DNA of 64,000 nucleotides. Source: Atrichornis clamosus (Eukaryota; Chordata; Aves; Passeriformes; Menuridae). This document shows positions 34,748-49,600 of this stretch, piece after piece. Every line of letters starts with the position of its first letter. The first letter of the stretch is position 1. The stretch lies in assembly GCA_013400975.1 (NCBI GenBank), contig WBMZ01000407.1, forward strand, positions 310,001-374,000, written 5' to 3'. Under the pieces are notes generated by a model that worked only from the letters and a program-made list of their open reading frames with translations, searched no databases and was not told where the DNA came from. A program made the position numbers and the translations under genes.

Positions 34748-35332
34748 CTAAGGGCTGTTGCTGTAATTAAGAAAATGGTATAGACTGTTGTTGTACAATA
34801 CTAATCTCCTGCTGCTGCATAAGTGTTGAAGAATTTATTTTCCAAGCAGGAGACATTGATCCTGTGGCAGTGTTCTATTGCCTTAACTTTGTTTACATCA
34901 TAAAGGAAAAATGATAGATGTAATCATTTAATTTATGGTGCTAAAAAGTGTCAGTTGCTCTCTCCACCACTATTGATCCAAGGCATTCTGACTGGCTTAT
35001 GCATCAGACCTTTCAAAGTTTCAGATAATTGGAGACCAAAGTAAAAGTACAGTTTGATAAGCATTATGTTTCCCCATTACTATTGTGTCATTGATTGCAC
35101 TTTTTCCTTAGAATAGCATGACCAATGAGTAACTGCTCATTATGAAATTACAGGTTTTAAGAGGCATCATATGGTGCAAGAAACAAAAAAAACCAAAGGA
35201 AAATTAATAAGATGCTGGGGTGTTTGACTGCAATTCTTCCTGACAATTCTTTTAAATTGGTGGTGCTTCCATTCACTTTAGTTGCAAATGTCCACCTGGG
35301 AAGATTAATTTTCAGAAATAGGATCATCTTAA
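34748..35332. other. Unique spacer between LTR and CR1
   Basis: About 585 bases of AT-rich DNA with no gene, repeat or motif that I recognise. Confidence 0.5.
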
Positions 35333-35779
35333 GGCAACAAAGCTGCTGAAGGCTCTGGAACACAAGTCTGATGAGGAGAGGCTGAGGGAGCTGGGGATGT
35401 TGATCCTGGAGTAAAGGAGGCTCAGGGGGGACCTTATCACTCTTCACAACGTCCCCAAAGGAGGTTGCAGTGAGGTGGGGGCCGATCTCTTCTCCTGGGT
35501 AACAAGTGGCAAGATGAGAGAAAATGGCCTCAAGTTGACCCAGGGGAAGTTTAGATTGGATATTAGAAAAAAAAATTTTCCAGATAGGGTTACCAAACAT
35601 TAGAACAGGTTACTCAGGAAAGTGGTGGAGTTGCCATCTCTGGAAGTGTTGAAAAAATGTGTGGATATGGCATTTGAAGGCACAGTTTAATAGTTAACAT
35701 GATGGTGGTGCTGGGTTGACTGTTGGACTTAGTTTTGTTAAAGTTCTTTTCTAACCTTACAATTCTATTATTCTATGAG
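35333..35779 (+). mobile_element. CR1 LINE fragment, 447 bp, with 3' tail
   Basis: A fairly complete 3' part of a CR1: 'ggcaacaaagctgctgaagg', 'gatgaggagaggctgaggga', 'ggaccttatcactcttcaca', 'tggcctcaagttgacccagg', 'tttagattggatattag', 'agtggtggagttgccatctc', and the terminal 'acaattctattattctatga', which is the octamer-type tail. The 5' part would encode the last residues of ORF2, but a stop (ggagTAAagg) and indels break it. The 147-codon minus frame over this area is an antisense shadow. This copy looks younger than the one at 17.8 kb. Confidence 0.95.
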
Positions 35780-38700
35780 TAAGTTAATTTACCTTTTTTC
35801 TTTACATTTTAGTTCATATGATGTTTTTACAAATATAATCAGGAGCTTTTATTGAGGCTATATGAATATCCACGATCTATCAAGAAAAAAATAATTAACA
35901 TTAAAAGAATATGCAATATTGCAATAAGAAAGAGTTTTAAAACATGAAAAAGAAAGTGTAAACCTTTTTAAGAATTTCAAAGGAGTAGTCTTTAGTATTT
36001 GTAAATTTAAATTAGTAGGATCTAAAATTAGTGAAAACACCATTTAGATAAAGTTTGTGCTTGAATGCAGCTGTGTGGGAGCATTAACCTTCACAAAGTT
36101 TAAAATATATTTGAAAAGAAAACCCACCAAAACTAATTATACACCATTTTACTTCCCACCAGCTTCCCTGAAGAATGAAGAAATTGCCCTCTTTAGGTCC
36201 TTTTCTACAGTTTATACCATTAAAAATAGATCTTTCTTCTGCACAACAGGAAACACTGAAAGCCTGGTTTAAATTTTCAGGAAACTCCTTTTATTTTTGA
36301 TCCTTTGAAAGTGTAATGTTAATACATTTTCAATTAAATATGAACAACTCTCTGTGCATCTCAGCATGAAACACAAAGGGATTTTGGGACCCTTCCAATT
36401 ACTGGGGCTTGAAGATTTTTCATAATTATTTAACTTTTACAGTATTTCTTTTTATTTAAAATAAAAGTTGTGCTGTGGGGCTCCTACTAACATGGAAAGG
36501 AGTATGACAGCATTCTGTTTGCCCTTTCAAGTAATTTGTTATATAAAGTCTGAATTTTAAGACAGATCTTTTTCTGTAATGTTCTTTTGCTTTTACCATC
36601 TGCATTGCTGTCCAAGATGAAAGCTTTTGTTTGTTCCTGTAGAAAAGACGAGGACTGAATCAAAACTACGATAAATCTATGTTCAGTTATTTCATCTGTG
36701 AATAAATATGTTCATTGGATTGCCACAAAATGGCTTTGACATCTCGCTAACCAATTTGGGTAGTCAGGGTCCTTTGTGCAATATCCTCTCTCTGACACTG
36801 TAATACAAAGTGTTGATGAGTGAGAAAAAGGTATTTTGCGTGTTACCATGTCTAAATATGCCTTCAGGTGACAAAAGTTCAGAGATAACCTCGGGTTGAC
36901 AGACACTGGCTGTGTGTTCCCTGGCTGTGAATGGCAGAGCACGGGGAGAGCAGCTCACACGTGAATGCAGGTGACAGCATCAGTAACAAATCGTTATATT
37001 TGACTGATACCATTTAACAGTTTCTGCTTTCTATCACTCACATAGAGAACACAACGCACTAATGTCACCCAATACGGACTTTTCGTGCTCTTAAAATGCT
37101 GTTTCATTAAATATCTGTCACCTACCCAGCTGAGTAAAGTTGGAGGTTCAGGGTGCTGAACCTGCCTAACTCCTACTCCTCGGGTTGTGACAGAGTGGTG
37201 GGTTGTGCCTATTTCTACCTCCCATTTTTTAAATTCTTACAAATGGGAAAAAAAGTTTTTACTCTCCTTGTTTTGTTCCTTCATCTTAAATGTATCCTGT
37301 TGTGTTACAGAGATTACCAGAATTCAGTTCTAGTCATAATGGTGACAAGTGTGCGCCTGTCTCTGAAAATGGTATCTGTTGCTGCAACCTCAAAGCAAGA
37401 CAGCATGCAAATTAGTTTTATGTCTCATGAAAAAATGTCTGAGAGGTTTTATTTATCATCTGCTCATATGTTGATTTCAAAAAATCCTCAAAACTGAAGG
37501 AAACTGAAGGCATAAAGCTGTGATATCTAATGTTGCTCACAATAGTATTCATCCCCACTTTGTTTTACATAGGATTGTGTCCAAGGGGCTCCTGGCACTG
37601 TCATCTTCTTAAACACTTCTTAATTAAGAGTATAGGTAAATTGTTTCCAGACTTGGATTTCTAAACTGTTACTTTAAATCCACACGTACAGCCAGGAGCA
37701 AGGAGTTTGATTTTCAATCACAAAGCTGCAGTACTTGTAGCAAAATCAGTATTCCAAGTCTGTAGGTGCTCTGCAATGGATTTATCCTTCTGGCCTTAGT
37801 CAACTAGGAGTGAAAATCACGATAGTAGTGTCGGAGCTTTGACATTTTTCAGACTTTGTAATTGATGTCGGTTGTTTTAGGGATTCTCAATACGGAAGTT
37901 AATGTTGGTCACATTTAGTAGCAAACTTTATCATGGTTTATACCCCATTCTCTACTCAGAGCAAGCAAAACACCATAGACACATTTCACAAAGACAAATG
38001 TTCCTGATATTTTAATATAACCATACTTCTTTTTTGTGGAATGGAAAACGCACAAAGCTGGGGAACTTTGGAATTCAGAGCTTTTTCTCGGGGTTTAACA
38101 GCACGTTTGACATGTTCTCTAACTACATGAAAGTGGCAGTACCTGAATTACGGGGTGGCAGACTGTGGAGTGTGTGGATGTGGTGGTCAGATGTTCTGTC
38201 TTGACCAGATCTGTATCCTGCTCCCATTCTTGAGCATTTGAGGTCCTAGCCAAGTATTAAAACTTGTTAAGTGAGGTGTGTCCAAGTAAAATTTGTATCA
38301 TACTGGTTGTCTTCCTCTGTTTCAATTTGTGGGAGTAGGAATCAGTTTTTTCCTTCTTTCACAAAGGTGGTGTCACGTATTTTAAGCAGGATGGGATGAC
38401 TTCATTCCTTACTCAGACATGGTATTCATGTATCATTTGTACCACGTGTTTTTACTGCCCTCATGGAAATACTTGCACTGCTTTAAGCGTCTGGGAGTTA
38501 CACTAATGATATGGAAATAAAATTTGCGGTGTTTTCTCGTTACTTTTATGTTCCACTCAACAACAATTTGTTTTTATAGAAGTTCATATTCTTTTGGGGT
38601 TTTTTTGCTAATGAAGAAGAAGTTTTTGAAGTTAAACTACAAATAAGAACTTTTGAAGACATCTGGAAGATGAGAATAGACAAATATAATTACTAAATAC

Positions 38701-40089
38701 CAATGTCCTATGAAGACTTTGGTCTTTAATTAAATGTTCTACCCTAAATAGTGTTTTTTAAAGATTGGTAACTATACTTTTATAGATCATGTGTGCTGAA
38801 TATCCTCGAGTTACTCTTGAGAGCTTTCACTGATGACAGTTTGGTTTAATTTAGCTACTACTACAAAGAGATTAAGTTGTCAAGAAGAGACTGTTGGAGG
38901 TTTAGGGATTGCTGAAATCCTTCTGAAATGAAAAGTAATATACACTGTAACTTTCTTTGATAGTTCTTTCATGAAGAAACTGGATGAAAATCAACCACAA
39001 GGGAACTTTTTAATTTTCTGGACAAAAGAGAGAGGAAAAAAAAATTCTTCTCATGTTTAGCAGTTAATGAAAAAATAAAAAAAAAAGACCCCCACGCCCC
39101 CCAACCTAAAAGAAAAAAGACACTTTTCTTTATTTATTTTTTTCATTTTAATAGGCTATCTAAACTTCTGTCACTGTATGTAGACTGTTATTTGAAGGTA
39201 TCCTCCTATCTAAAGATCATTTTGCTTTTTTCTGTCTAAGCATATCTGACTACTCAGGTCTTTGCTCAGTTAATTTCTTCTAATTGTTTATCAGTAGCTG
39301 CAATGTAGTCACTGATAAAGTGTTTGTCCAGTTTAATGGACCCTAAATTAATGGAAATAAGACAGAAAAACCTGTTAGGCATAAAGCTTTCTATAATTTA
39401 AATTAAGATTGTCAGTGCTATATAGTTTGGTTTTAAGATGTCTTTACTATAAAAACATTTTAAAAACTTTGATGTCATCTTTCTAAGGCAAAATGTTTTA
39501 TTTTTGCTAGTTCTAGGTATAATAATACTAAATAATTAGTATGGCTGAATTTTACCTTTAAGTTTTATTTTTTCTGCTTAAATTTGTGTGAAGAAATCTG
39601 AGTCATTGTTCCAGTGCTAAAATAAGCATAATCCTTGATCTCCCATAAGGAGACTTTGGTTCAGAGTAATCTATTATACTTTGTTTGCAATTAACTAATC
39701 CTCCACAAAATAGTTTATTCTGTTTTTGTACTTCAAATGACATTTTATTGTGTTGGATATGAATTCAGATTAGTTGCAATTTTCCAATACAGAAACCTTT
39801 ACAAGAGACAGTTGTAATTAATTTGACCTCCCAGGTTGGCCTCGCACTCGGACTGTCTTCAGAAGTTGCAAATATGAAAACTGAGCTCATTGCCCATGTA
39901 AATAGAATTTATTTTTATTTTAATGCAATTTTAGAAAGACACTGCCAAGTTGGAGGGTTACTGAAAGCATGAACTTGCAATTTCTGACAATTTTTTATAA
40001 CCTCTAGTGTTTTATCTGTCTTGGGCAGTGTTTTAAAAGCTATTTCATAGAAAATTGTTTACAGCACTTTGTCTCTTTTTCCCTGAGTA
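35780..40089. other. Unique AT-rich non-coding stretch
   Basis: No gene or recognisable transposon. A low-complexity patch at about 39020-39160 mixes A-runs, a C-rich spot (gacccccacgccccccaacc) and T-rich DNA. A 114-codon + frame at 37153-37497 has no recognisable domain. Confidence 0.5.
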
Positions 40090-40400
40090 GCTGTGAATCT
40101 TCAGCTGCATGTGCTGTTAGCCATCTTGTGCAGTGACTTGCATTACCTTGTAAACATTTTGCTTTATCCTGTGAATTTTGGCAGATTGGCCTCAAACAGC
40201 TATAATTCAGTTGGCATAGTTTCGAGCAGACTGAATCATAAATGACTGCAAAGAGTTTTCGTGTAAGAATGTGTGGAATTTGTCCACATAATCCCCAATA
40301 ACCTAATTCCTCATGACAGAGTTGTCCTGCTCCCTTGTCTCAAATGGAGCTCATATGCTGACGAAAAGCAACCAAAAAGGATAGTAGTCCTAAACATTCA
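40090..40400. promoter_or_regulatory. Candidate conserved non-coding element
   Basis: This is complex, non-repetitive sequence lying between AT-rich low-information stretches, in a 15-kb interval almost free of recognisable repeats. It contains E-box and homeodomain-like cores ('cttcagctgcatgtgctg', 'gctataattcagttgg', 'gaatcataaatgactg') and no open frame. The impression of constraint is subjective and rests on composition and repeat exclusion only. Confidence 0.2.
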
Positions 40401-43400
40401 TGGTAGAGGGAAGTTCACTGTGCCCTTGAGTTCGAGAGTTCTTTTCCTGTGATTAATTCTGAGATTATTTTGCTTTGGTGATTTTCAGAAAGTAGTTTAG
40501 GTTGGAGATTTATTTATGCTATCCAAAGCAAGAACAGCCAAATTCTGTACTGAGAGTTTGTACCCAACGTCCCTCCAGGAAAGAAACTGCACTTCATATG
40601 TGTTTACAGATCAAAGACAAGCATCAGAATGCAGGTTAATTTAAAAGTAGCCTCAGTATCATTGAGCCTAAAAAAAGTAAACTCGACCCATCATAGAGTT
40701 ACATTTCTGGTTTTCTCACTGGCTGCTATTTATTGAAAAATGGAACAGTCTGTAAGTTTCCTAACCTGTAAAATGGCATGGGGTACTTTAAGCCTACAGT
40801 TTCTAGCACAATATTTGACCTTGATCTGTTCAGTCTGACCAGCAGCATTTGAAGTCTTTGTAGGTTGCAGTTTGCATTAAAACGTTCGGGGGACTGGAGG
40901 AAATATAGAATTCAGTGGCTGATGTGGGAGCTGTCTCTGATTTAAACCCCTAAATGACACAGGAGATGCTTGAGAAATTCTTTATTGTAACTGGAACATA
41001 AAATGAGCTTTCTTCCTACAGAAGGCAAATCCCAAATCTCTCTGGAACTGTAATTGACTCAGAATGTGATTAATGTAACTTAATTGTCTTGACTGTACAT
41101 ACATCAGGCACATCACCACCATCTGAGTCCAGGGTGCATTGAATCGCTGTCTAATTTCCAAAGGCACTCTAAAGGATGTCATCCTCTTTGTCTAGGCACT
41201 GACACCTTTTAAGATGAGGAATACCATGTTCTGAAGTCTGTGTTGCACCTTGTTTATACCAAAGATCTGATTGCTGCCTACAATACATGAGGCACATCAG
41301 AACGGCATTTTCATTCATCAGCTCCTATCTGAACTGTCACTTGCAGAAAAATTGAGGAGACTGACAAAACCTTCTTCCTTTTCAACCTGAAATGAAAAAA
41401 TATATTAAAAATATTGTCGGTTAATGGACAGCGGCACATGACAGTAAATTGCAAAGCTGCTCTCTGATACAATCTCAAAGAATAAGGCACAAGTGCAGTC
41501 GATTCACTTAGCATTTCTGTGTGTAAGCTCAGCCAGAAAGTTTGAAACTGAAAAGCCATTTTTGTATAACTGGTGATTTAGCTGCCTGTCCCTCCCTCTT
41601 CCAGATCATTAAGTAGGAGGTTCTGTGTTTTTGTTTGGTTTTAATATATCTGTGCAATAAGAATATAATAGATATCAAATTTTTTTATCCATTTGCTCCT
41701 GAAATGGAGTATAAATGCATTGCACCATGAGGTGCAGAATAGTATAGGGATTCAAAGAGGTGACAATACCAGCATATGAATTCAAATGTATACACATGTA
41801 TACATTTAGAAGGACGTCTCAATTTTGACAGAAAACATTAAAGACATGAAATTCATGGCTACAACTGAAATGTACCATATGTCCTCCAGCACTTAGACAC
41901 AAAGAGCACATTAGCAGAGTAATTAAAGGGCACCCTGTTGTGGCTAGGTGGTGGAAGACATATGGTGTAGCATGAGTAACCATGAATTTTTAAGTTCATA
42001 TTGTTTTCAATCATAACCTTGTTCTTTGTGTTTAATATACTGTAATTTCTATGCATTACTATATGTCATAGTTGGATGTCTCTGTTTCAGCACAGAGTTC
42101 TAAAATTGTCAGCATGCAACTAAAGGCGGTGTTTTGAGACTTTCTTATTTTAATATAAAATGACTCAAAGTACTGAAGTCACAGAACACTGACTTCATAA
42201 TAAAGGGGCAGCACATGTGTTTGTAGCTTTCTTCTGTTTCATACTTGTACTTCTTTCTTACCAGTGCAAAAGGCCACATGTGACATGGAGGCAGTTGGAA
42301 AATATAGATTGTTGCTGCCAGGTTCTGCAGATTCCATCTCCTCTCGAAAACAGAGCAATTCTTTTGCCTCTTCCTCTTTGTCACTCATAGCAAGTATCAT
42401 GCTGCCAAAATTCAGCTGAGATTTTTTGCTGATGATATACAAAGCAAGGATCTACTTTGCATGGCTTCAGGTAAAAGATATCTAGTTGCAACATAGCAAA
42501 AACATTGATTTATCTGTAAATGTGTCATTCAGGGACCCAGAGCTGTATGAAACAGTTTATTTACATAGTTGAATTTCTAAACATAGCCATCCTCTGGAAA
42601 TGCAAGTATCTGTTAGAGATATAAAATCAGAGTATGAATAAGCCTTTTGTCTTTAAGCAAATAGAACATCTCTGAAAGTTTTATTCTAAGACAGCGAAAA
42701 TAAGTAACTGTCTCAGCATGAACTGTTAGTTGAAACCAGGCATTGGCCATGTTTTTTTCACCTGGATGTAGCTGATCAATGTGAAACTTGAGGCTGACCT
42801 TGGGGAAATAGCAGTGAGGTGAGCAGTACCTGTCTAGATTTGGATCTACCACGACGCAAATCTAAGGATGCTCTTTGCAGCTGAGGTCCTTGAAACTCCA
42901 AGGTGTGGTGGGGTCAGTAATCCAGTTCAATACCTCCATGCCCTGGCACTCTCCTCACACCCAAGCTGTTGATCTTTGTGCACGAACACACTGAGCTGGT
43001 CTGTGCCAACTGCCCAACAAATTTGGCAGATATCCTCAAAACACTTCCAACCTTACAGTAAACCACTATTTCTCTCCCTCTCGTTTTCAGGAATTAAAGC
43101 TCTTACTTGGAATATAGAGTCCTTCACAGATCTTTGAAGCCCCAAGAAAGTAACATATTTTTTAAACATTTCAACTTTTCATCAAATACTTAAACATTCA
43201 TAGTACCAGATACATCAGGTGACCCACAATATTTTTTATCCAGTGAAGGTCTCTTGTAAAATATATATACATTGCAGAGAGTGGAGCATGGAAACTCACT
43301 TATAGTCATCAGGCTGGAGGCAGGGATTTAGTCATTCTCCCGGGACATGGAAAATACAGATTTGGTTCCATCACTATTCAGAGATTTGAATCCACTGCCT

Positions 43401-46400
43401 CCTACTCCCAGCGTGAGTAATCCAACCATCATGCTGCTACAGAAAAGTGAGGCATCAGCACCAAGGAGTATAGTCCTGACCACATTTGACTGTTCAAGTG
43501 CCTCTGGGAGGCTTTAGAGAGGTTCAGGTTGTTGTATGCTAAAATTAGATAATGGAGGTTCAGGTCAGGAACTTAAGGCTTAACTCCAGAACTTTAAGTT
43601 CTCATAGTTTTTGGTGTCTTCAAGGTTAGGTTGTCCAGGTAAAGCAGTGGCCTGGAGAGTTGCTCAGCACACTGGTGGGCTTCAGATGCAGCAATTGACT
43701 GGGTTCAAGCTTCATGGCCCAATTTCCTGCTGCTCCATCTGGACAGAGTTCTTAGCACTCACTGCTGCAGGGAATGCGAGCAGCTCACCCAAAAAAAGAT
43801 AACTTGCATCTTGAGAGGTGAATGATCTTAGTTGAGATCCACTTGGGCAAAGAAACTAATTAAACAAGGGTTTGGCACTCCACAGTAATGCTCAGCCCTC
43901 TGCTCCTGTGGGTAGAAGGTGAAATTTTGTTCTTATCTTTAATTCCATTTCAATCTTGACTTTTAGATATCATGTTAGGTGTCCAATTCCAGACTGGGCC
44001 TAACCAGTGCTGCATTAATTGTTCAGAAACAAAAGAGGAGAGAAGGATATCCCATATTTCTCAGACAATAAACCAATTTTCTCCATGCACTGTACTTCTG
44101 CATGTGGCAGTGCTGTGAGCTTCATGCTGTGTACTGTGATGGGAGCTGAACTAGCAGAAGTTTTCTAACTGTTATATTGCTGTTCATTCAGTTATCTTTC
44201 CTGTTTTGGTTTTTTTTTTTTTCTTTTATTTGAGTAGGTGTTAAGCTCACTCTCTTAAATAGATATATGTTTAATTTAACTGTGAGGTATTTTTTTTTGT
44301 AGAAATTAAACACTCTCATGGTCCTAGAACAATTATAGTCTGTAATGTCTGGGTAATGTAATGTAGCCAACTGTAACCTTTAATTAGGTTTGCCTTCAGA
44401 ACATTGCCAAGTGAGAATCTGAATTCAGACAAATGTCCAGATCTCCTTCTTGGCATCTACTTTTAATATCTGTGAGAGCTTATTTTTAGCTTGTTATGCT
44501 GTTAGCCCTACACGCTCCATTACTGTTAGAAGAAGTTGTACAGGAAGAGTTTCATTTCTAGAGGGTTGCTTTACAAACTAACTTTGCCGGAATCAAAATT
44601 TCCTCAGTTGTCAATTTCTATTGATTTAATCTTCAAGGCTAATAAAAAGAAATGTGAACATTAACTAAGAAAAAGTTATAGTTATTTAACTTTCTAAATG
44701 AGGGGAGACTTTTCTTGGACTTTTTTTGTCTCATTCTTCTTGGATTTTCATATACAGAAATTTAAATATAAGCCCTTCTGGTCTTGGACTCTTATTTCTC
44801 TCTGTGCACCATTACACTGTTTCTATCTGGTCAGAGCATGTCTTGAGAAAAGAACTATCATGAGGTGTTTTAACCACATGAAATGTTTGAAATATGGAAA
44901 AGTCATGGGCTTTTTTTTTTTCTTTTAGAAAATATTTCTACAGGTTTTACTGGCTCAAAATGTCCTAGGTTCAGGGTGGGATTCTGGTGAGATCCATATC
45001 CCAGAAACAAGTTATTGAAGATGTGCAAGACACTGGCTCAAGTACTTTTTAGGCTTTATCTCAGTTAGAACCTTGAACCAGAGCCTGTTGTACTACATGC
45101 AGGAGCACCCATTGTCAGGCTCTTGGCTCGTTTTGGAATGTGTCTTATGCTGGATTTTTTAAAATAAATATTTATTTGGTGAAAGTGTGATTTTAGTCTC
45201 TCTGTATTTCCTAGTTATTGATCAATGAACTTCTCTCACGTGCTTGTTGATTAACCCACCACACCTTTATTTTCTGTAGAAAGCGGTTTTGAAATAATTT
45301 GGCACATGCATAGGTGTGATGGAAAGTGCAACATTTCAAGTCAAAGGAATAGTTTGTCATAATTCATCATAGAAACCACCTCTTAAGATGTTTTTATTTA
45401 TGTAAAGCTACATGCCTTTTACTCCTTAGTGATTCATAGCTCTCTTCAGCAGTGAAATTGGTTTTTTCCTACTATTGTTGTGTTGAGCTTTATTTGTGGA
45501 CAGGAATATATCTCTGATAACCAATATTCTTCTGATCCAGGAATTGCTTGGGATATACCTCTGTTTTGTACCTTCCATCACAGGCTGCTCTTGAACATAA
45601 ACACTCTGGCTTCAGGTGTTGTCCTCTTCTCTTGTTCCTTCTGGTTTTTGTGTTCCACATCCCCTGCTTACTCAAGTCTATATGGAGTTTTTTGAAAGAT
45701 ATTTTTTTCTATTTTTCCTTTCCATTTATTTTTGATTTTTTTTGAAAATTAATTGCTACAAACTGTCATTTTGTAAATTCTTTGTGTCTAAACACATAAA
45801 AAAAGAAGAACTAACATAGATAAGTTCAGGGATAATGCTATGTAAAACCCAGGTCCCTGTTGAATGTGTAAGGCAGTGGTCAAGGTTATATTAGTTGCAT
45901 ATTTTGCTGATCCCCTGGTATAGCCAGGCAAAAATAAAGCACAAGGATATCTTCAGGATGTCCCTTTGGTTTAATGAAGAAATATGCTGATGCTCTGCAA
46001 TGTTTCATCTTTAATATTTAATAAAGGACATGAAATCTGAAAAACAAGAAATGTTTTGTTTAGGAAAGTTTATTTTAGAAGCGATATTTATACTTTAAAA
46101 AGCCCATGTTTCTTCATTCTATTTTTTTTGTTGTTGTTGAAAATAATTGTGGGGGTGAGTCAGAATCTTATGGGAAAAATAATCATGCTGAAATGACAAC
46201 AAAGCCTACTTTGTCTCGTAGTGGTGGCAAATTTTAGCACTGCTGAATTCCAGTGCTGACTTTACCGTTTTCCTGATCTCCATTTAAAGAAGTATAAAAG
46301 ACTATTTTCACTTAGTAATGAGATATGATTGAACATCGTATCCTTGTTAGGTTATCATCGCTGGGAGATACAAAAAAAAAATTAGTGGAAGTGTTCATAT

Positions 46401-49400
46401 CTTTCATTTCTTTCAATGCAGTTATTCAATTGCAGTATTCAACCCACTTGCAGAGGCGAGGAAATGTATGTCAGAAGATTCAAGCCTTTCACACACAAGT
46501 TCATTTTCCCCCACTGCTGTTTGATTTAAATCAATGCCTGAAAGGTACTTTTAAGTCCTTTGTATCCTTTGGAGTAATGATGTAAGCTGTCAGGGAACCA
46601 CCAACATTAAAGAAGTAAAATAACTCCTGCTTTGAACAGAATCCCAAAAATCCAACGGTAACTTTATGATTGGCATTAAGGATTCAAATGCAATTGTTTA
46701 ATGAAGATGTTGGTGGCAGGTGATGTTTTTTGAAGCAATGTGTCACTTTAACATTCTTCTCAGGGCAGCTGTTTTTACAAAAAGGGAAAAAAATGCATTG
46801 TAAATCAAAGTCTATTTGACAATTTAGGGATCAGTGGGAATTGAGGACGCACAGGCCCAAAGTTGGCAGCTCAGATGCCTGAACTCTTTCTTAGGGCTGT
46901 GTTCCTTCAAAGGATGCATCTGATCCCAAATATACTCAAATTGCATCAGGAGTGCTGTGAAAGGGTCAAGTGTCAGTGTCCACCATATTTGCCTTCTTAT
47001 TTTGCAGTAGGGTTCAGGGAGTTCCCAGCAAGGCAGAATAGCTGAACACAGCTATAATTTTAGTTTAGGCTTCTGACGATTTTTTTGCTTTTTTGAAAGA
47101 ACAAGGGGGAGAAGTGGTGATGCACAAATAGTCTTAACTATCTTGTAGAGCAGAGCTGTGGGCCTGCTACTAGTTGTGACGTGTGCTTCATATGTTTAAT
47201 TTTTATAGACATCGAAATATTGTTGAGGGAATATATGTAGGAAAATATTTAACAGTGGATACGGAAAACTCTACTAGGTTAAGACTAATGCAGGATAGTT
47301 TACTCAAATCTGCATATGCCTGTGTTTGTGTTCACTGTTTGAAGGTGCAGATGGTGTATCCAGCTCGTCCCCACCTCAGGGTTTTCCATTTAGACACCAA
47401 ACCACACCTTTGTAAAAGTGGGGCTGTATGGCAAGCCCCCAGCACGTGTGGTACAGACACATCATCCTGGCATTACCATAGTGGCATGTGGGCCATTAGG
47501 AGTGGGAATAGTGTTTTCTCATTTAAGAGAGCTCTGACTGAATCCAGGCAGTGTTCAACTTTAATTTCAATCTAAAATTGGAATTTTTGCCCTCCAAGTC
47601 AGCTCTAAATATTAATTTCCTTACATGTATTTAGGAAGCAAATCAGATACTGTAAGTGAGCAATGACGGTAAAATATTGAAAACCCAGCAATATACTATG
47701 TTTTCTAAAAAGATCTATTTACAGAATGCTTTCTGCTCTAAGGATTAGGGGAATAGAAGCTGGGATTTTTCTGCTCCTTGATGAGTGTTAGTGAAGCATA
47801 TTTGCTAACACAGTTTGACATACAATATATTTCAGTGCTTATGGTACCTTATGGTATGGCAGTCCTGGTACAGTACCTTATGGCATTTTATTTAATGTTT
47901 GTGAGGTTTTCTGATTGCTTCCCAGATAATTTATTTTTATTGGCAGCTAGCTTTGTGCCCTTGTATGGAAATGAAGCTGAAGCAGGGTGGATTTAAATAT
48001 CTACAGAATTTCCAAAGCATTTAAAAATAATAATACCTTGTTTAACTGTTTTGGCTAACAGACATACCTCTAATCAGTTGAAAAGTTGGGAAATTATCCT
48101 CTTGAATAGTTATGTGCTAAGGAATTAAGATAAAACCAATCAGATGCCATAGAAATTTTCATAGCTTGGAATGTTAAGAATCTAATGCTCCCACAGTCAT
48201 TTATAGTCCATCTGTATGGTTCCAAAATACTTTTTTCTGTTTAAGCCATGAAGGATGGACCCAGCTCAAGATAAAAATGTTCTTTCTTGCTGTGCATTGA
48301 TAAAATGTTTCATAGTTATCTTCCTGCCTTTTGTTTATATGCCTCAGCATACATTTCACCCCTAAAGTTCCTGTTTGTTTGCTGCCAAGTATAATTGCAA
48401 ATCCCAGAGGCTTCAGCGGGTCTGGCTTTATAAATCACAGTTAAAATATAATATGAAGGTACATTTGTATTTTATTTTTTAAATGTAGAATTACGTCTTA
48501 TTTGATAAAAAAGGGAGAGATGATGTCACAAAAAAGACAATATGTGAAGTTCTTCCCCACATACAAAATACACCACAGTTATCCTTCTTTTAATTTAGAA
48601 AATTCTTGCAGCATCACAAGTAGGACTATTAAGATTTTCCTTTAACTGCAAGCATACTATAAATGTGTGAAGGAAAATAAAGACTTTTTCTTCAGTAGAT
48701 GTTTTGCTGTTTCATCACTGATTTTAATTAAAAAGCAAGGGCCTACTATTGTATTTTATATGGTCCAGTCACGTATACAGGTCACTTTTTAAACTCCTTC
48801 ACGCTTGAGGAGCAGATGGTTTGAAAAGGAAGCCTTAGTGCAACAAAATCCAACATCTCCCTGCTTTCATTGTTCAGAGCCCTGCTCTTGTTTCTTGTGC
48901 TGTTCTCCCTAGTGCTCCTCCCAGCCAACTTTTAATTTGCTCAAATGGGGTTATTTCTTATTCTTGTCTTGGGAAATCCGATTTGAAGCCATATCAAAAA
49001 CCACATCAAACTAGCTTAGTTCTCCTCTAAAATATTGCTTCATTTTTATCGTTGTTATTGTTCCTGTTTTTCTTTTCCTACACACAAAGCAAAACATGCT
49101 TTATTAATTCTCAATTTTACTTGCTGCATCCCAAATTTTTGGCAAGATTCATAATGAGTCTGAAGAGAGATGGAAGTAGGTAAATACAGGTGAACAGACA
49201 GGAAAAACACAAAAGGGAAACTAAACCTAGTAATCCCAAAAGTAATAAAATGTGTATCTTGGAGATAATGGGTTAAATGTTGGAACACAATGAGGTATCT
49301 TATGCTTCCCTCATTCCAAATATACTTTAAATGCCAGAATAATCTCCTGTTCTATCCTTACAAATTGATTCCAATTTGTTAGTCAAAGACTGTAATGAAA

Positions 49401-49600
49401 TGACTCAAACCATAGTCTTGTTCCACTAAGCAGTTTGCTACAGCTTTTTTTTATTAATTATATTCAGACTGCAAGAACTGTCAGAATGTTAAAATTCCTA
49501 AGGATAGTTTGCCAACATCTATCACTAGATTAGAAACAGCTCTGCAAAACCTTCAGCAAAGCAAATAATATTCCATCATAAAATCAATACAACTAAGCAT
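40401..49600. other. Unique non-coding stretch, repeat-poor
   Basis: More than 9 kb without a gene or a transposon I can recognise. T-runs lie near 44211-44223, 44910-44921 and 46122-46131. A GC-richer spot lies at about 47.35-47.51 kb inside a 130-codon + frame (47183-47575) without a recognisable domain. A 'gaggttcaggt' direct repeat occurs near 43520-43570. Confidence 0.45.

Noticed and set aside
35157..35600. 147-codon minus-strand frame
   Set aside because: Most of it lies antisense to a clear CR1 copy, so it is a by-product of the repeat.
39020..39160. A-rich then C-rich patch as a possible retroposed poly(A) tail
   Set aside because: No upstream gene-like sequence and no target-site duplication are visible; it reads as low-complexity DNA.
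47183..47575. 130-codon plus-strand frame
   Set aside because: No domain, no conserved-looking pattern, and no supporting splice or poly(A) context.
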